Part shown: positions 1-8,713 of the stretch, one piece after another
How the letters are laid out: each line of letters starts with the position of its first letter
Numbering within the stretch: position 1 is the first letter of the stretch
Origin: Rhodocyclales bacterium
Lineage (GTDB): Bacteria; Pseudomonadota; Gammaproteobacteria; Burkholderiales; Rhodocyclaceae
NCBI GenBank assembly: GCA_016235165.1
Contig: JACRLX010000043.1
Span: 1-64,000, forward strand
DNA: 64,000 nucleotides
Direction: 5' to 3'
The notes under the pieces: model-generated
Seen by the model: the letters and a program-made list of their open reading frames with translations, nothing else
What the model was told of the DNA's origin: nothing
The model's database searches: none
Translations under genes and position numbers: made by a program

Positions 1-172
1 GAGCAAAATCCAGGGGAATCACCCCTTGTCTGCCCTCGAACAGGCCGATCACCCAATGAAAATGGCATTTCCGTCACGTTTTCGTCTCGATTTCAATTCG
101 TCGCTGCTTTTTGCGGTGGCTTGTTCAGCGTTTCCTTAGCGTCGAAACCACCGACGACGGTTCAGTGGCGAC
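1..172. other. Left edge, no supported gene
   Basis: Nothing convincing lies downstream of the permease stop at 173. Short frames run off the window edge on both strands, including a minus-strand frame over about 1-85, but none has enough sequence to name. No clear terminator hairpin follows the transporter operon here, so the operon may continue beyond the window. Confidence 0.4.
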
Positions 173-946
173 TCAGCGCCAACGCAGCAATCTGTGCTCA
201 ATCAAGGCAAGAGACCAGGAGATCGCCATGCCTACCGCTGCAAGCACGAAGACGACGGCCCAGACTCCCCCGATGTCAAAACTTGATGTCAGGTAAGCGA
301 CACGTTGACCAAGACCATGTTCGGCGGCGATGATCTCTCCGGCAACAACTCCGAGCAGCGAATACATCAAGCCAAGTCTTAGTCCGGAAAATACAACCGG
401 AACCGCCGTTGGCATGGTTATCTTCCAGAACGACTGAAGCGGACTTAATCCGAGGGTTTGCGCCAAAGTAATGTGATCCTGGTTGATGCTGCGTCCCCCG
501 GCCACGACACTCTGAAGAACAATAAAGAAGACCAGGCTGGCACCGAGCGCGATTTTTGAGCCTATCCCTAGACCAAACCAAAGAATAAGCAACGGAGCCA
601 ATGCGATTCGCGGCATTGCATTCAATGCGGCTAGAAGGGGTTCAAGCACTTTTTCCGTAAAAGGATAGATAACGAAAATCATGCCAAGAATCAGTGCTGC
701 ACCCGCACCGACCACGAACGCAATGAAGGTTGCGAGCAATGTCCATCCAAGCTCGTACCATATTTCTGAGGTCTCATATAGGCCATGGATTAACGCGCTG
801 ATGATTGCGGTAGGTTGGCTATAGAGATTTGCCGCAGCCCAACCGGATCGCATAGCGACTTCCCAAAGTACAAATAAGCCTCCGACCACAACTATCTGAC
901 AGATTAGGGTTAGCCATAGAGAGTAGCGCTTCCCATTTGATCTCAT
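173..946 (-). CDS. ABC transporter permease, SsuC/TauC type
   Basis: Inner-membrane permease of an SsuABC/TauABC-like importer for sulfonate, taurine, nitrate or pyrimidine-type substrates. The 257-residue protein has about six hydrophobic segments. The cytoplasmic EAA-type loop that contacts the ATPase is at about residues 161-183 (AQTLGLSPLQSFWKITMP). Length is typical for the family. It starts at ATG 946 and overlaps the end of the ATPase gene by 4 bp, so the two are probably translationally coupled. It is the last gene of a five-gene minus-strand unit (binding protein, ATPase, permease after a GMC oxidoreductase and an arylsulfotransferase-like protein). The substrate cannot be read from the sequence. 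The sulfate-ester context favours an organosulfur compound, but that is inference. Confidence 0.85.
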   Translation of the reverse strand: MRSNGKRYSLWLTLICQIVVVGGLFVLWEVAMRSGWAAANLYSQPTAIISALIHGLYETSEIWYELGWTLLATFIAFVVGAGAALILGMIFVIYPFTEKVLEPLLAALNAMPRIALAPLLILWFGLGIGSKIALGASLVFFIVLQSVVAGGRSINQDHITLAQTLGLSPLQSFWKITMPTAVPVVFSGLRLGLMYSLLGVVAGEIIAAEHGLGQRVAYLTSSFDIGGVWAVVFVLAAVGMAISWSLALIEHRLLRWR

Positions 947-1803
947 CGGATTGCCCCCATTTCAAAACCCTTTTCCAAGGTTGTCCAAACATTCCGGTAT
1001 AAATCATGGTATCGATGATTTTTTTGAAGTTCACGCAAGTGGCGGGGTCTCGGAAGGTCAATTTGTATATCGCCAAGCACCCGCCCTGGTCTAGGTGCCA
1101 TAACCACGACCCGATCACCTAGAGCAATCGCCTCAGCCAAATCGTGAGTGATAAAAATTACGGTTCTGCGGTTTTCCTGCCACAGCGACATCAACAATTC
1201 TTCAAGCTGGAACTTGGTTTGTGCATCTAGCGCACCGTACGGCTCGTCCATTAGGAGAATCTCCGCGTCCAGAGAAAACGTCCTGGCTAACGCTACTCTC
1301 TGCCGCATGCCATGGGACAATTCCTTCGGATAGGAATTCTCGAATCCCGAAAGTCCGACACGGGCCAGCATTTCGCGAGCATGGTCTCGTCTCATTTTTT
1401 TGGGTACACCGCGTGCTTCCATACCAAATTCTGCATTGCCAAGCGCAGTTCGCCACGGCAGCAGGCTATCTCGCGCAAGCATGTAGCCCACATTGGGATT
1501 TCCAATGATTGGCGGCTTCCCTAGGATATTGATCTCTCCCTCCGTCAATACGTTCTGCGGGAGTAGCCCAGCAAGGAAGTTAAGTATGGTTGTCTTACCA
1601 CATCCGCTAGGCCCAACGACGGATAGAAACTCTCCGGGAGCAACGCTCAACGTGACGTCTTGAAACGCGACGACGTCTCCGAATCGAATTGCCGCCCGGG
1701 TAAGGCTGACAGCGGGGCCCTGGGCTGTGGGATCCGTCAATGCCTGCGCACCATGCCGCACTCCTGGTTGCATATTATTGAAGGAGTTGTTTTGTCTCAA
1801 CAT
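943..1803 (-). CDS. ABC transporter ATP-binding protein, SsuB/TauB type
   Basis: Cytoplasmic ATPase that powers the importer with the neighbouring permease. Of 286 residues, Walker A GPSGCGKTT is at about 64-72, the signature at about 162-168, Walker B ILLMDEP at about 182-188 and the switch histidine at about 220. The signature reads LSHGMRQ rather than the usual LSGGMRQ of this subfamily, a small oddity at a glycine position. An N-terminal extension of about 30 residues precedes the first beta strand, so the true start could lie a little downstream of ATG 1803. It sits 31 bp after the binding-protein gene and overlaps the permease gene by 4 bp, consistent with one transcript. Confidence 0.88.
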   Translation of the reverse strand: MLRQNNSFNNMQPGVRHGAQALTDPTAQGPAVSLTRAAIRFGDVVAFQDVTLSVAPGEFLSVVGPSGCGKTTILNFLAGLLPQNVLTEGEINILGKPPIIGNPNVGYMLARDSLLPWRTALGNAEFGMEARGVPKKMRRDHAREMLARVGLSGFENSYPKELSHGMRQRVALARTFSLDAEILLMDEPYGALDAQTKFQLEELLMSLWQENRRTVIFITHDLAEAIALGDRVVVMAPRPGRVLGDIQIDLPRPRHLRELQKNHRYHDLYRNVWTTLEKGFEMGAIR

Positions 1804-1834
1804 CGTTGCCCCGAGCCCTGTTTAGTCTATGAGT

Positions 1835-2860
1835 TCAATTGATCGGGGCCACGCTCGATACGATCTGCGATGCGTCCGGCTTCTTTGGAATGAGTCCGCC
1901 GTCAAAGAGCATCTGAGAATAGGCATCGATTGAACTGACACTTACCTTCACGTCAGCTATCTTGTTTTGCCGTTGCAGTGCTTTGCGGAGGATTGCATCC
2001 GCCTTGTCCACCTTGAGGGTCAGGAACTTCTTTGCAATACCGAAACTTTCTTCAAAGTTGGCCGGATTCCTCATCCAGGCATCGGCATCACGTGCGGCTG
2101 CAAGCCAAGCTTCTACCACCTTTGGGTTTGCAACGATGTACTCTTGGTTCATCAAAACTACAGTCGCGGAACCGGTCAGTGCGTTGAGGCGAGGAATATC
2201 GTTGGTGTGCGGAATATCCATCACAGTTTGACAGACGGTAGATTCATCACAGATTTCTGACAACGGCGGTACGTTCATCACTGCATCCACTTGCTTGGAC
2301 TGCAACATGCCAAATGCTGTGGGTGGCCCACCGACGGCGACAAAAGTCACATCCGTTGGCGACAAACCGGCATCCTTGAGTAGCATTTGCGCAATCAACT
2401 CGGTGCCCGCACCACGTCCAGTAACTCCAATGCGCTTACCCTTGTAGTCCTGCAAGAATTCCGGGTACTTGGCCTTGGCTTTCGGACGATCGAGATCAGA
2501 GCGGGCGACGAAATAGAATGGGACCCGATTGCCTTGCCCATGAACGACCTTTACGGGCGCACCTCCGACAATTGCGCGAATTGCAGCGTCGGTGGTGATG
2601 AAGCTCACTTCAATACTCTTTCCACTTAGCGCTTGAATACCTGCTGGGCCGGAGGCAATCCGAACCGCTTCGCACTTGAGCCCGTACTTTTGACAGAACT
2701 TCGTTTCCATCACACGGAACAACATGTCGCCAATCGCCTCGAATACCTGGAAGCGCACGGTAGCTCCGTCTGCATTTGGCGTCTGGGCAGCGGACGGTAC
2801 GGCAGCCATCGCCAATCCCATGGCGCCAATGATGGATGCCAACAGCGATTTTTTACTCAT
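1835..2860 (-). CDS. Periplasmic substrate-binding protein, NMT1/SsuA type
   Basis: Solute receptor for the importer encoded next to it. The 341-residue protein has a Sec signal peptide (positively charged MSKK, hydrophobic core, probable cleavage after SAA near residue 25). The mature part resembles the NMT1/SsuA/TauA class II fold, with the recognisable segments KGKRIGVTGRGAGTELIA and DAVMNVPP. ATG 2860 is chosen because AGGAG lies 8 bases upstream; a longer frame to 2995 would run into the GMC gene. The AGGAGTGAG ribosome-binding block is the same one that precedes the arylsulfotransferase-like gene upstream. Class members bind sulfonates, taurine, nitrate, riboflavin or thiamine precursors. 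The ligand is unknown here. Confidence 0.85.
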   Translation of the reverse strand: MSKKSLLASIIGAMGLAMAAVPSAAQTPNADGATVRFQVFEAIGDMLFRVMETKFCQKYGLKCEAVRIASGPAGIQALSGKSIEVSFITTDAAIRAIVGGAPVKVVHGQGNRVPFYFVARSDLDRPKAKAKYPEFLQDYKGKRIGVTGRGAGTELIAQMLLKDAGLSPTDVTFVAVGGPPTAFGMLQSKQVDAVMNVPPLSEICDESTVCQTVMDIPHTNDIPRLNALTGSATVVLMNQEYIVANPKVVEAWLAAARDADAWMRNPANFEESFGIAKKFLTLKVDKADAILRKALQRQNKIADVKVSVSSIDAYSQMLFDGGLIPKKPDASQIVSSVAPIN

Positions 2861-2898
2861 AGCTCTCACTCCTTGTAGTTGATATTTACTTCCAAACC

Positions 2899-4476
2899 TT
2901 AAGTATCCTGAAGAACAAAGCTTGCCGCACGATCCGCAATCATCATGGTAGGCGCGTTGGTATTTCCTGATACAAGCCTTGGCATTACCGAACAATCCAC
3001 GACGCGCAGTCCATCGACGCCACGGACACGCAGGCTTGGATCTACTACCGCTTCACGATCAGACCCCATCCTGCAAGTACCTGCTGGGTGATAAACCGTT
3101 CGAGCATTGGCGCGAATTGCTTCGTCCAATGAATCTGATGAAGTGGTACCAGGAATTACCTCCTCCGAAATCAAGGTTCTGAGTGACGGGCCGGCGAGAA
3201 TTTCCCTCGCCACCTGGACACCACGACGCAATGTTGCGAGATCATTGCTGTCACCTAGAGCATTAGGCTCTAGTACGACATTGCTTTCAGGGTCACTACC
3301 GCTCAGACGCAGGAATCCTCTCGACTTTGGCTGAAGTACACAGGGCATTAGCGCGATTCCATGGTACGGACGTGGTGCCGACCCTGGCGTGCCAGGCACA
3401 AATGCTCCGACATGAAACTGAATGTCTGGTCGCCCGTTGTTGTTGGTATCTACAAAGCCACCCGCCTCAAGAACATTGGTTGTAAGCAGTCCCTTCCGGA
3501 ACAGCAGGTACTGAAGACCGTGCTTAACCGCTCTTAGCCCCTTGTCCTGCCCGTAGAGACTAATGGGCTCTTTTGTTTTAGCAGCGACCAGCATCGCAAC
3601 ATGATCGTGGTAGTTGCTGCCTACGTCGGGTGAGTCATAAACGACATCAATACCATGTTGCCTCAAGTGTTCCGCAGGGCCGATGCCCGACTGCATCAAT
3701 AATTTCGGACTCTGAAATGTTCCACCGCAGAGGAGAATTTCCCGTCGGGCTTTGTAGACAAGATCCTTACCGGAAGAATCTCTTGCCTCGACTGCAACAG
3801 CCCGCCTGTTCGAAAATCTGATTTTTCTGACCCTAACGCCCGTTTCTACCGTAAGCGTTTCGCGTCCGAGCATTGGGTACAAGAAACAGTGCGCGGCACT
3901 GCGACGTCGGCCACGAAATGCTGTCAACTGGTAGAACCCAACGCCATCCTGCTTGGCGCCGTTAAAATCGCTTGAATGCGGAATCCCAGTTTCAGCTGCG
4001 GCTTCAATGAAGGCGCGGCACAAGGGGTGTCCGTATTCTTGGTTGGCAACGATCAGCTCACCCTGAGTACCATGAAAAGGACCAGACAGGCTCATGTTTC
4101 TTTCCTGAGCCTTGAACACGGGAAGAACTTTTTCGTATTCCCAGCCTGTGGCTCCTTCACTGCTCCAGTCGTCATAGTCGTCCCGATGGCCGCGAATATA
4201 GATCATGCCGTTAACTGAGCTACCACCACCTAGCACCCTTCCTTGGGGAACAGGAAAGCGACGCCCGCCTACCGTCGAATCCGGCTCAGAGAGTAGCGTC
4301 ATGACATCTTTGGATTGCATAACATGAGCCAACATTCCCGGGATGTGAAGAATTGGGCTGCTGTCGGATCGTCCCCATTCCAAGAGCGCCACGGTATAGC
4401 GCCCGTCCTTTGCCAGCCGCGCGGCCAAGACACAGCCTGCAGCTCCTCCACCGACGATGATGTAGTCGAACTCCAT
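2899..4476 (-). CDS. GMC-family FAD oxidoreductase, choline/alcohol dehydrogenase-like
   Basis: FAD-dependent oxidation of an alcohol to an aldehyde or ketone is the family reaction; the substrate is not readable here. The 525-residue length is normal. The FAD-binding GGGAAGC motif is at about 9-15, the first GMC signature (GRVLGGGSSVNGMIYIRG) at about 79-96 and the second (GIGPAEHL) near 265. The C-terminal catalytic region HPAGTCRMG is near 463, and SGNTNAPTMM ends the protein. There is no signal peptide, so it is cytoplasmic. It lies 28 bp after the arylsulfotransferase-like gene and 38 bp before the binding protein. The grouping suggests that an imported compound, or the alcohol freed from an ester, is oxidised. 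Confidence 0.9.
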   Translation of the reverse strand: MEFDYIIVGGGAAGCVLAARLAKDGRYTVALLEWGRSDSSPILHIPGMLAHVMQSKDVMTLLSEPDSTVGGRRFPVPQGRVLGGGSSVNGMIYIRGHRDDYDDWSSEGATGWEYEKVLPVFKAQERNMSLSGPFHGTQGELIVANQEYGHPLCRAFIEAAAETGIPHSSDFNGAKQDGVGFYQLTAFRGRRRSAAHCFLYPMLGRETLTVETGVRVRKIRFSNRRAVAVEARDSSGKDLVYKARREILLCGGTFQSPKLLMQSGIGPAEHLRQHGIDVVYDSPDVGSNYHDHVAMLVAAKTKEPISLYGQDKGLRAVKHGLQYLLFRKGLLTTNVLEAGGFVDTNNNGRPDIQFHVGAFVPGTPGSAPRPYHGIALMPCVLQPKSRGFLRLSGSDPESNVVLEPNALGDSNDLATLRRGVQVAREILAGPSLRTLISEEVIPGTTSSDSLDEAIRANARTVYHPAGTCRMGSDREAVVDPSLRVRGVDGLRVVDCSVMPRLVSGNTNAPTMMIADRAASFVLQDT

Positions 4477-4504
4477 TGACTCAGATCTTCATCTTGGGAG
4501 AGGG

Positions 4505-5566
4505 CTACAAAACGCGCCCAACGAGTTCAGGACTGCTGGCGGCGTATCGGAACGCTCGAAAAACGCAATTCGCCTTCTGCCTGCCGCGCGGGAATTGCGA
4601 ATCGAAGTCGGGATTCACATAGTCCCAAATCACTTGATTGGATCGTGTAACTTCAAAGATGCGTCCGTACGCGGATTGGCATATCAAAACGTTGCCATTG
4701 GGAAGTGGCTGGCAACCACCCATTACGTGGCTATAGAAGTGCCATGGAATGTCTGCCTCATAGCGCCACACTTCGGTTCCCGTCTTGGGATCGAACTCAA
4801 TTACAGAGGATGTTTGCGGCGCGAGCATGTCGTGTGCACCGTTCGCAAAGAACATGATGTTGCCGTTTGGAAGAATCTGTGGATCGTGTGGCCTTCCCCA
4901 GACGAACTCCCTTCGCTCCCAAATGATTTTTTTCTCGCTCCTGGACACAATAGCCATCATGTCGGTATTGCGGAAATTGATCAGGATGTCTCCGCCGGGA
5001 GTTTGCGAACAGGTATTTCCGTGGGCGAACTCAGCTCGTCGTACTCCTGATGCAAGTGGATAGTCTTCGATTCTTAAGGACGATGTCGCCCATTCCCAGG
5101 CAGTGTCGCCACTCGGTGTGACCTCACGGAAATAGTCTTCGTAGATCTTGCCTTCGTGTTCGGTGCCGTCGATTCCACCGCGCACGCGGGCAGCATCAGC
5201 TTCTCTCATCTCCCGCCAACCGATATAAAGCGTATTGCCGTTTGGAAGCCGACGGAGGTCATGGTGCTGGCTGTGATCAATGTGCTCCCAAAGAACATTT
5301 CCATCCCAATCAAGCTCCAGCATGTGACCGCCCTTAGCCTGCCGCAACGGGGGGCCCTCAGTAGTGACAACTGAGCAAAGCAATCTGCCTCCAGGAAGCA
5401 AGTAGGCCAAGGACCCGAGGCGACCGGGGAGAGTCCAGCTATGGATCCTGGCGCCAAACATGTTGATCAAGCTCACAGTCCGACCACGAAACGTCGGTAC
5501 CAACGTATATCCATTGAAGGTCAGATCCGGAACGTGATGCAGCAGACCGACTTGAGAAAGAAACAT
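4505..5566 (-). CDS. Arylsulfotransferase (ASST)-like beta-propeller protein
   Basis: This 353-residue protein has the repeated blades of the ASST/PQQ-like propeller family, with units such as RRLPNGNTLYIGW, QILPNGNIMFFANG and QPLPNGNVLICQSAYG. Classical ASST enzymes move sulfate from phenolic sulfates to phenols in the periplasm. This protein has no signal peptide and is shorter, so it belongs to the less understood cytoplasmic branch. I cannot assign the catalytic histidines with certainty; a conserved HHD sits near residue 125. ATG 5566 is preferred to GTG 5575 because AGGAG is 8 bases before it. It is the first gene of the minus-strand unit, divergent from lysR. A non-enzymatic propeller role remains possible. 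Confidence 0.7.
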   Translation of the reverse strand: MFLSQVGLLHHVPDLTFNGYTLVPTFRGRTVSLINMFGARIHSWTLPGRLGSLAYLLPGGRLLCSVVTTEGPPLRQAKGGHMLELDWDGNVLWEHIDHSQHHDLRRLPNGNTLYIGWREMREADAARVRGGIDGTEHEGKIYEDYFREVTPSGDTAWEWATSSLRIEDYPLASGVRRAEFAHGNTCSQTPGGDILINFRNTDMMAIVSRSEKKIIWERREFVWGRPHDPQILPNGNIMFFANGAHDMLAPQTSSVIEFDPKTGTEVWRYEADIPWHFYSHVMGGCQPLPNGNVLICQSAYGRIFEVTRSNQVIWDYVNPDFDSQFPRGRQKANCVFRAFRYAASSPELVGRVL

Positions 5567-5878
5567 TCGACTCACTCCTTAATGGTTTTAAAGCGATGGC
5601 CGTTTTTCGAAAGAGAAAGAGGGACCGTAGGGATGAAGAAATCCAAAGACGTGCTACGCGCCCGATAGCGCCGGAATTCATCGATCCAGTTTCAGGTCTC
5701 CTCCAAACATTTGCCCTGCAGTAGCAGTTAGCAACGCTTGCTTCACTCTTTCGATGCTGGGTGCTTTCAGCCCAACTCTTTTATGGGACGAGAGTGTAGG
5801 AGGGGCAGCGCGATATCCGAAAGATGATAAATTAGTTAAAGTGATCATAAATAGTTATCACGTGAATCGGAGGGGAGT
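5567..5878. promoter_or_regulatory. Divergent intergenic region, asst-like/lysR
   Basis: This gap of about 310 bp separates the minus-strand transporter/oxidoreductase unit from lysR and must hold both promoters. No ORF in it looks coding. The lysR-proximal end is AT-rich and carries the dyad listed separately. Confidence 0.6.
5841..5861. promoter_or_regulatory. LysR-type operator, GTGAT-N11-ATCAC
   Basis: A perfect 5-bp dyad GTGAT/ATCAC has an 11-base spacer and fits the T-N11-A rule for LysR-type regulators exactly. It ends 18 bases before the lysR start and overlaps its presumed core promoter. That position fits autorepression plus activation of the divergent unit. Confidence 0.6.
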
Positions 5879-6775
5879 ATGAAGCTCAGCAACCTAAGAG
5901 GATTTCTCGCAGTCGTCGAACAAGGAAGCATTCGCGCCGCTGCTCGCTCGCTTGGAATGTCGCAACCTGCTCTGACAAAGAGCATTCGACAGTTGGAAGA
6001 CGAGCTGGCCGTCCAGCTTGTACAGCGAACAACCAGAGGTGTTATCCCGACAAAATTTGGCGATGCCTTACGCCAACGAGTCCACTTGATCTCTGGCGAG
6101 CTCCGCAAAGCTGTTGAGGAGATTGAACAGATGCGGGGAAACATGGTGGGTGAAGTAGCGTTTGGTGTTTCGCCATCGGCCGCGATACGGCTAATTCCTG
6201 AAGCTCTGCAGAACTTCCGACGCCAACACCCGAAAGTAAGCATTCGTATTGTCGATGGTCTGTATCCAGCCGTTCTGAGAAGTGTTCGAAATGGGAATCT
6301 CGATTTTGTCGTAGGTCCATTACCAAGCGAGCTTCCAGGTAATGAGTTTGCGTCACAAACGCTTTACAAGAACGAGCTGGTTGTAGCGGTCAGGGAAGGT
6401 AATCCACTGTCACGTGCCACGTCGCTTAAACAGCTCTTGGATGCTCATTGGATCTTCACCGGCCTCGCAGGAAGTCCCGGCATGGCCGTTGAACAGACGT
6501 TTGTCCAAAACAACCTGACTCCACCCAAGAGCCTATTGGAGTCCGAGTCTTTTACGGCATTGATCGCACTTATCGTGTCATCTGACTACATTTGCCTTCT
6601 TCCGCGCCAACTTGTAGAACTTCCACAAATGAAAGGGATTCTCCGCAGAGTTGCTATAAAGGAATTCGCTGCACACTCTGAAGTAGGTCTAATCATGCGG
6701 GCTGATTCACCACTAACGCCTGCCGCACAAAAGTTGATCACTCACATACAGCGAGTTGCAAGTAGGTTGTCTTAG
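5879..6775 (+). CDS. LysR-family transcriptional regulator
   Basis: DNA-binding regulator of 298 residues, typical for the family. The winged helix-turn-helix occupies residues 1-60 (FLAVVEQGSIRAAARSLGMS), with a linker helix after it and a two-lobed effector domain from about 90. ATG 5879 has GGAGGGG four bases upstream. It is transcribed divergently from the ASST/GMC/ABC-importer unit, which it most likely controls in response to the imported or processed compound. A T-N11-A dyad lies just upstream. Base composition is lower in GC than in the flanking core genes, as for the divergent unit. Confidence 0.93.
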   Translation: MKLSNLRGFLAVVEQGSIRAAARSLGMSQPALTKSIRQLEDELAVQLVQRTTRGVIPTKFGDALRQRVHLISGELRKAVEEIEQMRGNMVGEVAFGVSPSAAIRLIPEALQNFRRQHPKVSIRIVDGLYPAVLRSVRNGNLDFVVGPLPSELPGNEFASQTLYKNELVVAVREGNPLSRATSLKQLLDAHWIFTGLAGSPGMAVEQTFVQNNLTPPKSLLESESFTALIALIVSSDYICLLPRQLVELPQMKGILRRVAIKEFAAHSEVGLIMRADSPLTPAAQKLITHIQRVASRLS

Positions 6776-6890
6776 CGCTTTGCAAAATCGCAAATCAGCC
6801 TGCCATGACTCAATTCTGCCATTGCCACTCCCTTCGTAATTTCCGAAAATCATCACCTCAATGCTCCCGGCAATTTGATTGGCATGAGTA

Positions 6891-7640
6891 ATGACCCACA
6901 CTCAGTGCGCATGGCCAAAAAGCAAAGCACTGCACTGGAAGGATCCCCAGCCGCCTACCTACTCGTCGCGGTCGTACGGACCCGCTGACGTGCGCGAAGC
7001 GATGCGTCAGGCGCTGCGGGGCGAGGCGGCACGAATCGGAACGCCGGATGGTGAGAACAGCGGCATGGCCGATCGGAAGTTTGCTGCCATGAGCGCGCTG
7101 CATCGGCTCGATACGGCGAGCTACGTACCGGGAGGCTCAGACGAGGGCGACCAGCCGACCGTCGAATACGTGCCCCCTGCTGACGAAGCGTGGCTACGCG
7201 CCGAACTCTAGAAGAAGCCGCAGCGCGGCGGTGTCGAGGTTGCGATTCGCGGGCAACACACACATGCCCTCACCGAACCACGCTGTCACGCGCAGCTTTT
7301 CGAGCAGGGCGAGCGTTGGGCGACACGCGACGCCTCGGCGTCGCAAGCTGATCCAGACAAGGCCGCGGAGGAGTGGATCGAGCGCTTCCGACGCGGTTCA
7401 TCGTCGCCGCAATGGTGATGCGCGATGGTTCGCTGGAGCTGAAGGCTGCATAGGGTAGTTGGGCGCGAACGCAACTGGCAGAAGCTGCGATGCGCGAATC
7501 GGATGACTGCGGGTTCGCGAAGCAACTGCCATACAACGCGTCCGGGATCGCTGTCATAGGGCTCCTGGCCGCATACCGCGACGGTCTTCGCACCGCGGAT
7601 TCACGTGGCCGCCGCTCGGCCATTCCCAGCCACATTGACA
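6891..7640 (+). pseudogene. Decayed gene of unknown function
   Basis: A coding-like reading frame runs from about 6891 but is broken. An in-frame TAG at 7209-7211 is followed directly by 66 further plausible codons (KKPQRGGVEVAIRGQ onwards) to a TGA near 7417. A frame change near 7390 then continues as RFIVAAMVMRDGSLELKAA, a second stop, and a last stretch with FAKQLPYNASGIAVIGLL and an AYRDG segment. Several stops and at least one frameshift in GC-rich, amino-acid-like sequence indicate a gene in decay, perhaps the C-terminal part of a larger protein. I do not recognise the family. It lies at the boundary between the lower-GC LysR block and the following hydrolase. Confidence 0.4.
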
Positions 7641-7645
7641 AACGC

Positions 7646-8650
7646 TTACGGTAACAGCGTGGCCTCGCCCCGGCACCTCGCATGCGACGGCATCCCTCGA
7701 CCCAACCGCTGGCTCCGAACTGGTATCACCATCAGATCTTTGCCTACAATAATCCGTCCCGAGAAATGCTTGCGTATACCCTCCGTCCACTCGTCATCGG
7801 TGATCGACGGATCATCTCCGGGAACAAAATGTGACAACACAAGGGTCTTCACGCCAGCGGCTACTGCGACCCTTCCAACATCCTCCGTGGCAGTATGGCT
7901 AGCCAGTTGGTGTTCGCGCATGGTGGCTGCGTTGGGCACACGCTGTAGCAGCTGCTGCAGCCCTGGGAGGTAAAGTGCCTCGTGCACCAGCACGTCGGCG
8001 CCCATAGCCAATTCAATCAGCTCAGGGGAATAAGTAGTATCCCCGGAGACCACCACGGAGCCCTCCCGTGTATCGAAGCGGAAGGCGTACGAATGATGAA
8101 TTGGCGGGTGACGGACGCGGGTTGCTGTCACCCTCACTTGGTCGTTCTGCATGACCAGACCTGGCCTGTCGAATTCGTGGGCAACGACCAGTTCGCGCAG
8201 ATCGACACGCCCCTCATCCTTGACGCGTATGTCCACGTCGTATGCTGCATAGTCAAGAAACGCCTTGGCGATCTCCTTTATCGGTGGCGGCCCATAGGCT
8301 TCGACCGGCGTCTTCAGTCCCGCGGCCCACGCGTTGTAGATGAGGGGCCCGAGATCAATGTTGTGATCCGAGTGGTGATGCGTGATGAAGATATAGCGAA
8401 GCATATTGGGCGGCACGCCCGCACGCTGCAACTGCATGCTCGTGCCGTAGCCGCAATCCACGACGTACGGCACGCCACCCAGGAGGAGCAGAGTGGATGG
8501 ATTCTTGCGCCCCTCCGATACGATACGTGGACCGCCTTTTGTTCCAAGCAAGATAATCCGGGCATCCCGCTCCGTTGTGCTCTGTACAGAGGTACCGTCC
8601 TTGGACGCGCTCCTGCCGGCGCGACTCGCCAACTCCTTAATGTCCGTCAT
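7646..8650 (-). CDS. MBL-fold metallo-hydrolase, RNase Z/arylsulfatase-like
   Basis: This 334-residue enzyme has a metallo-beta-lactamase fold. The zinc motif HxHxDH is at residues 91-96 (THHHSDHN), a further ligand region at SGDTTYSPEL and a distal histidine in VLSHFVPGD. The layout (LLGTKGGPR start, short YGPPP segment after the motif) matches the RNase Z-like branch, which also contains arylsulfatases of the Pseudoalteromonas AtsA kind. ATG 8650 has AAAGGAGAAG upstream. The domain should end at KDLMVI; the last 25 or so residues look like read-through into decayed DNA. It is 63 bp after the sulfatase on the same strand, which suggests a shared transcript. It is not housekeeping RNase Z by context. 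Confidence 0.8.
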   Translation of the reverse strand: MTDIKELASRAGRSASKDGTSVQSTTERDARIILLGTKGGPRIVSEGRKNPSTLLLLGGVPYVVDCGYGTSMQLQRAGVPPNMLRYIFITHHHSDHNIDLGPLIYNAWAAGLKTPVEAYGPPPIKEIAKAFLDYAAYDVDIRVKDEGRVDLRELVVAHEFDRPGLVMQNDQVRVTATRVRHPPIHHSYAFRFDTREGSVVVSGDTTYSPELIELAMGADVLVHEALYLPGLQQLLQRVPNAATMREHQLASHTATEDVGRVAVAAGVKTLVLSHFVPGDDPSITDDEWTEGIRKHFSGRIIVGKDLMVIPVRSQRLGRGMPSHARCRGEATLLP

Positions 8651-8713
8651 CGCTCTTCTCCTTTCGTGGTTGTGGCTACCAGCAATGGGAGGCGTCCTTC
8701 AGCCCTGTTCACG

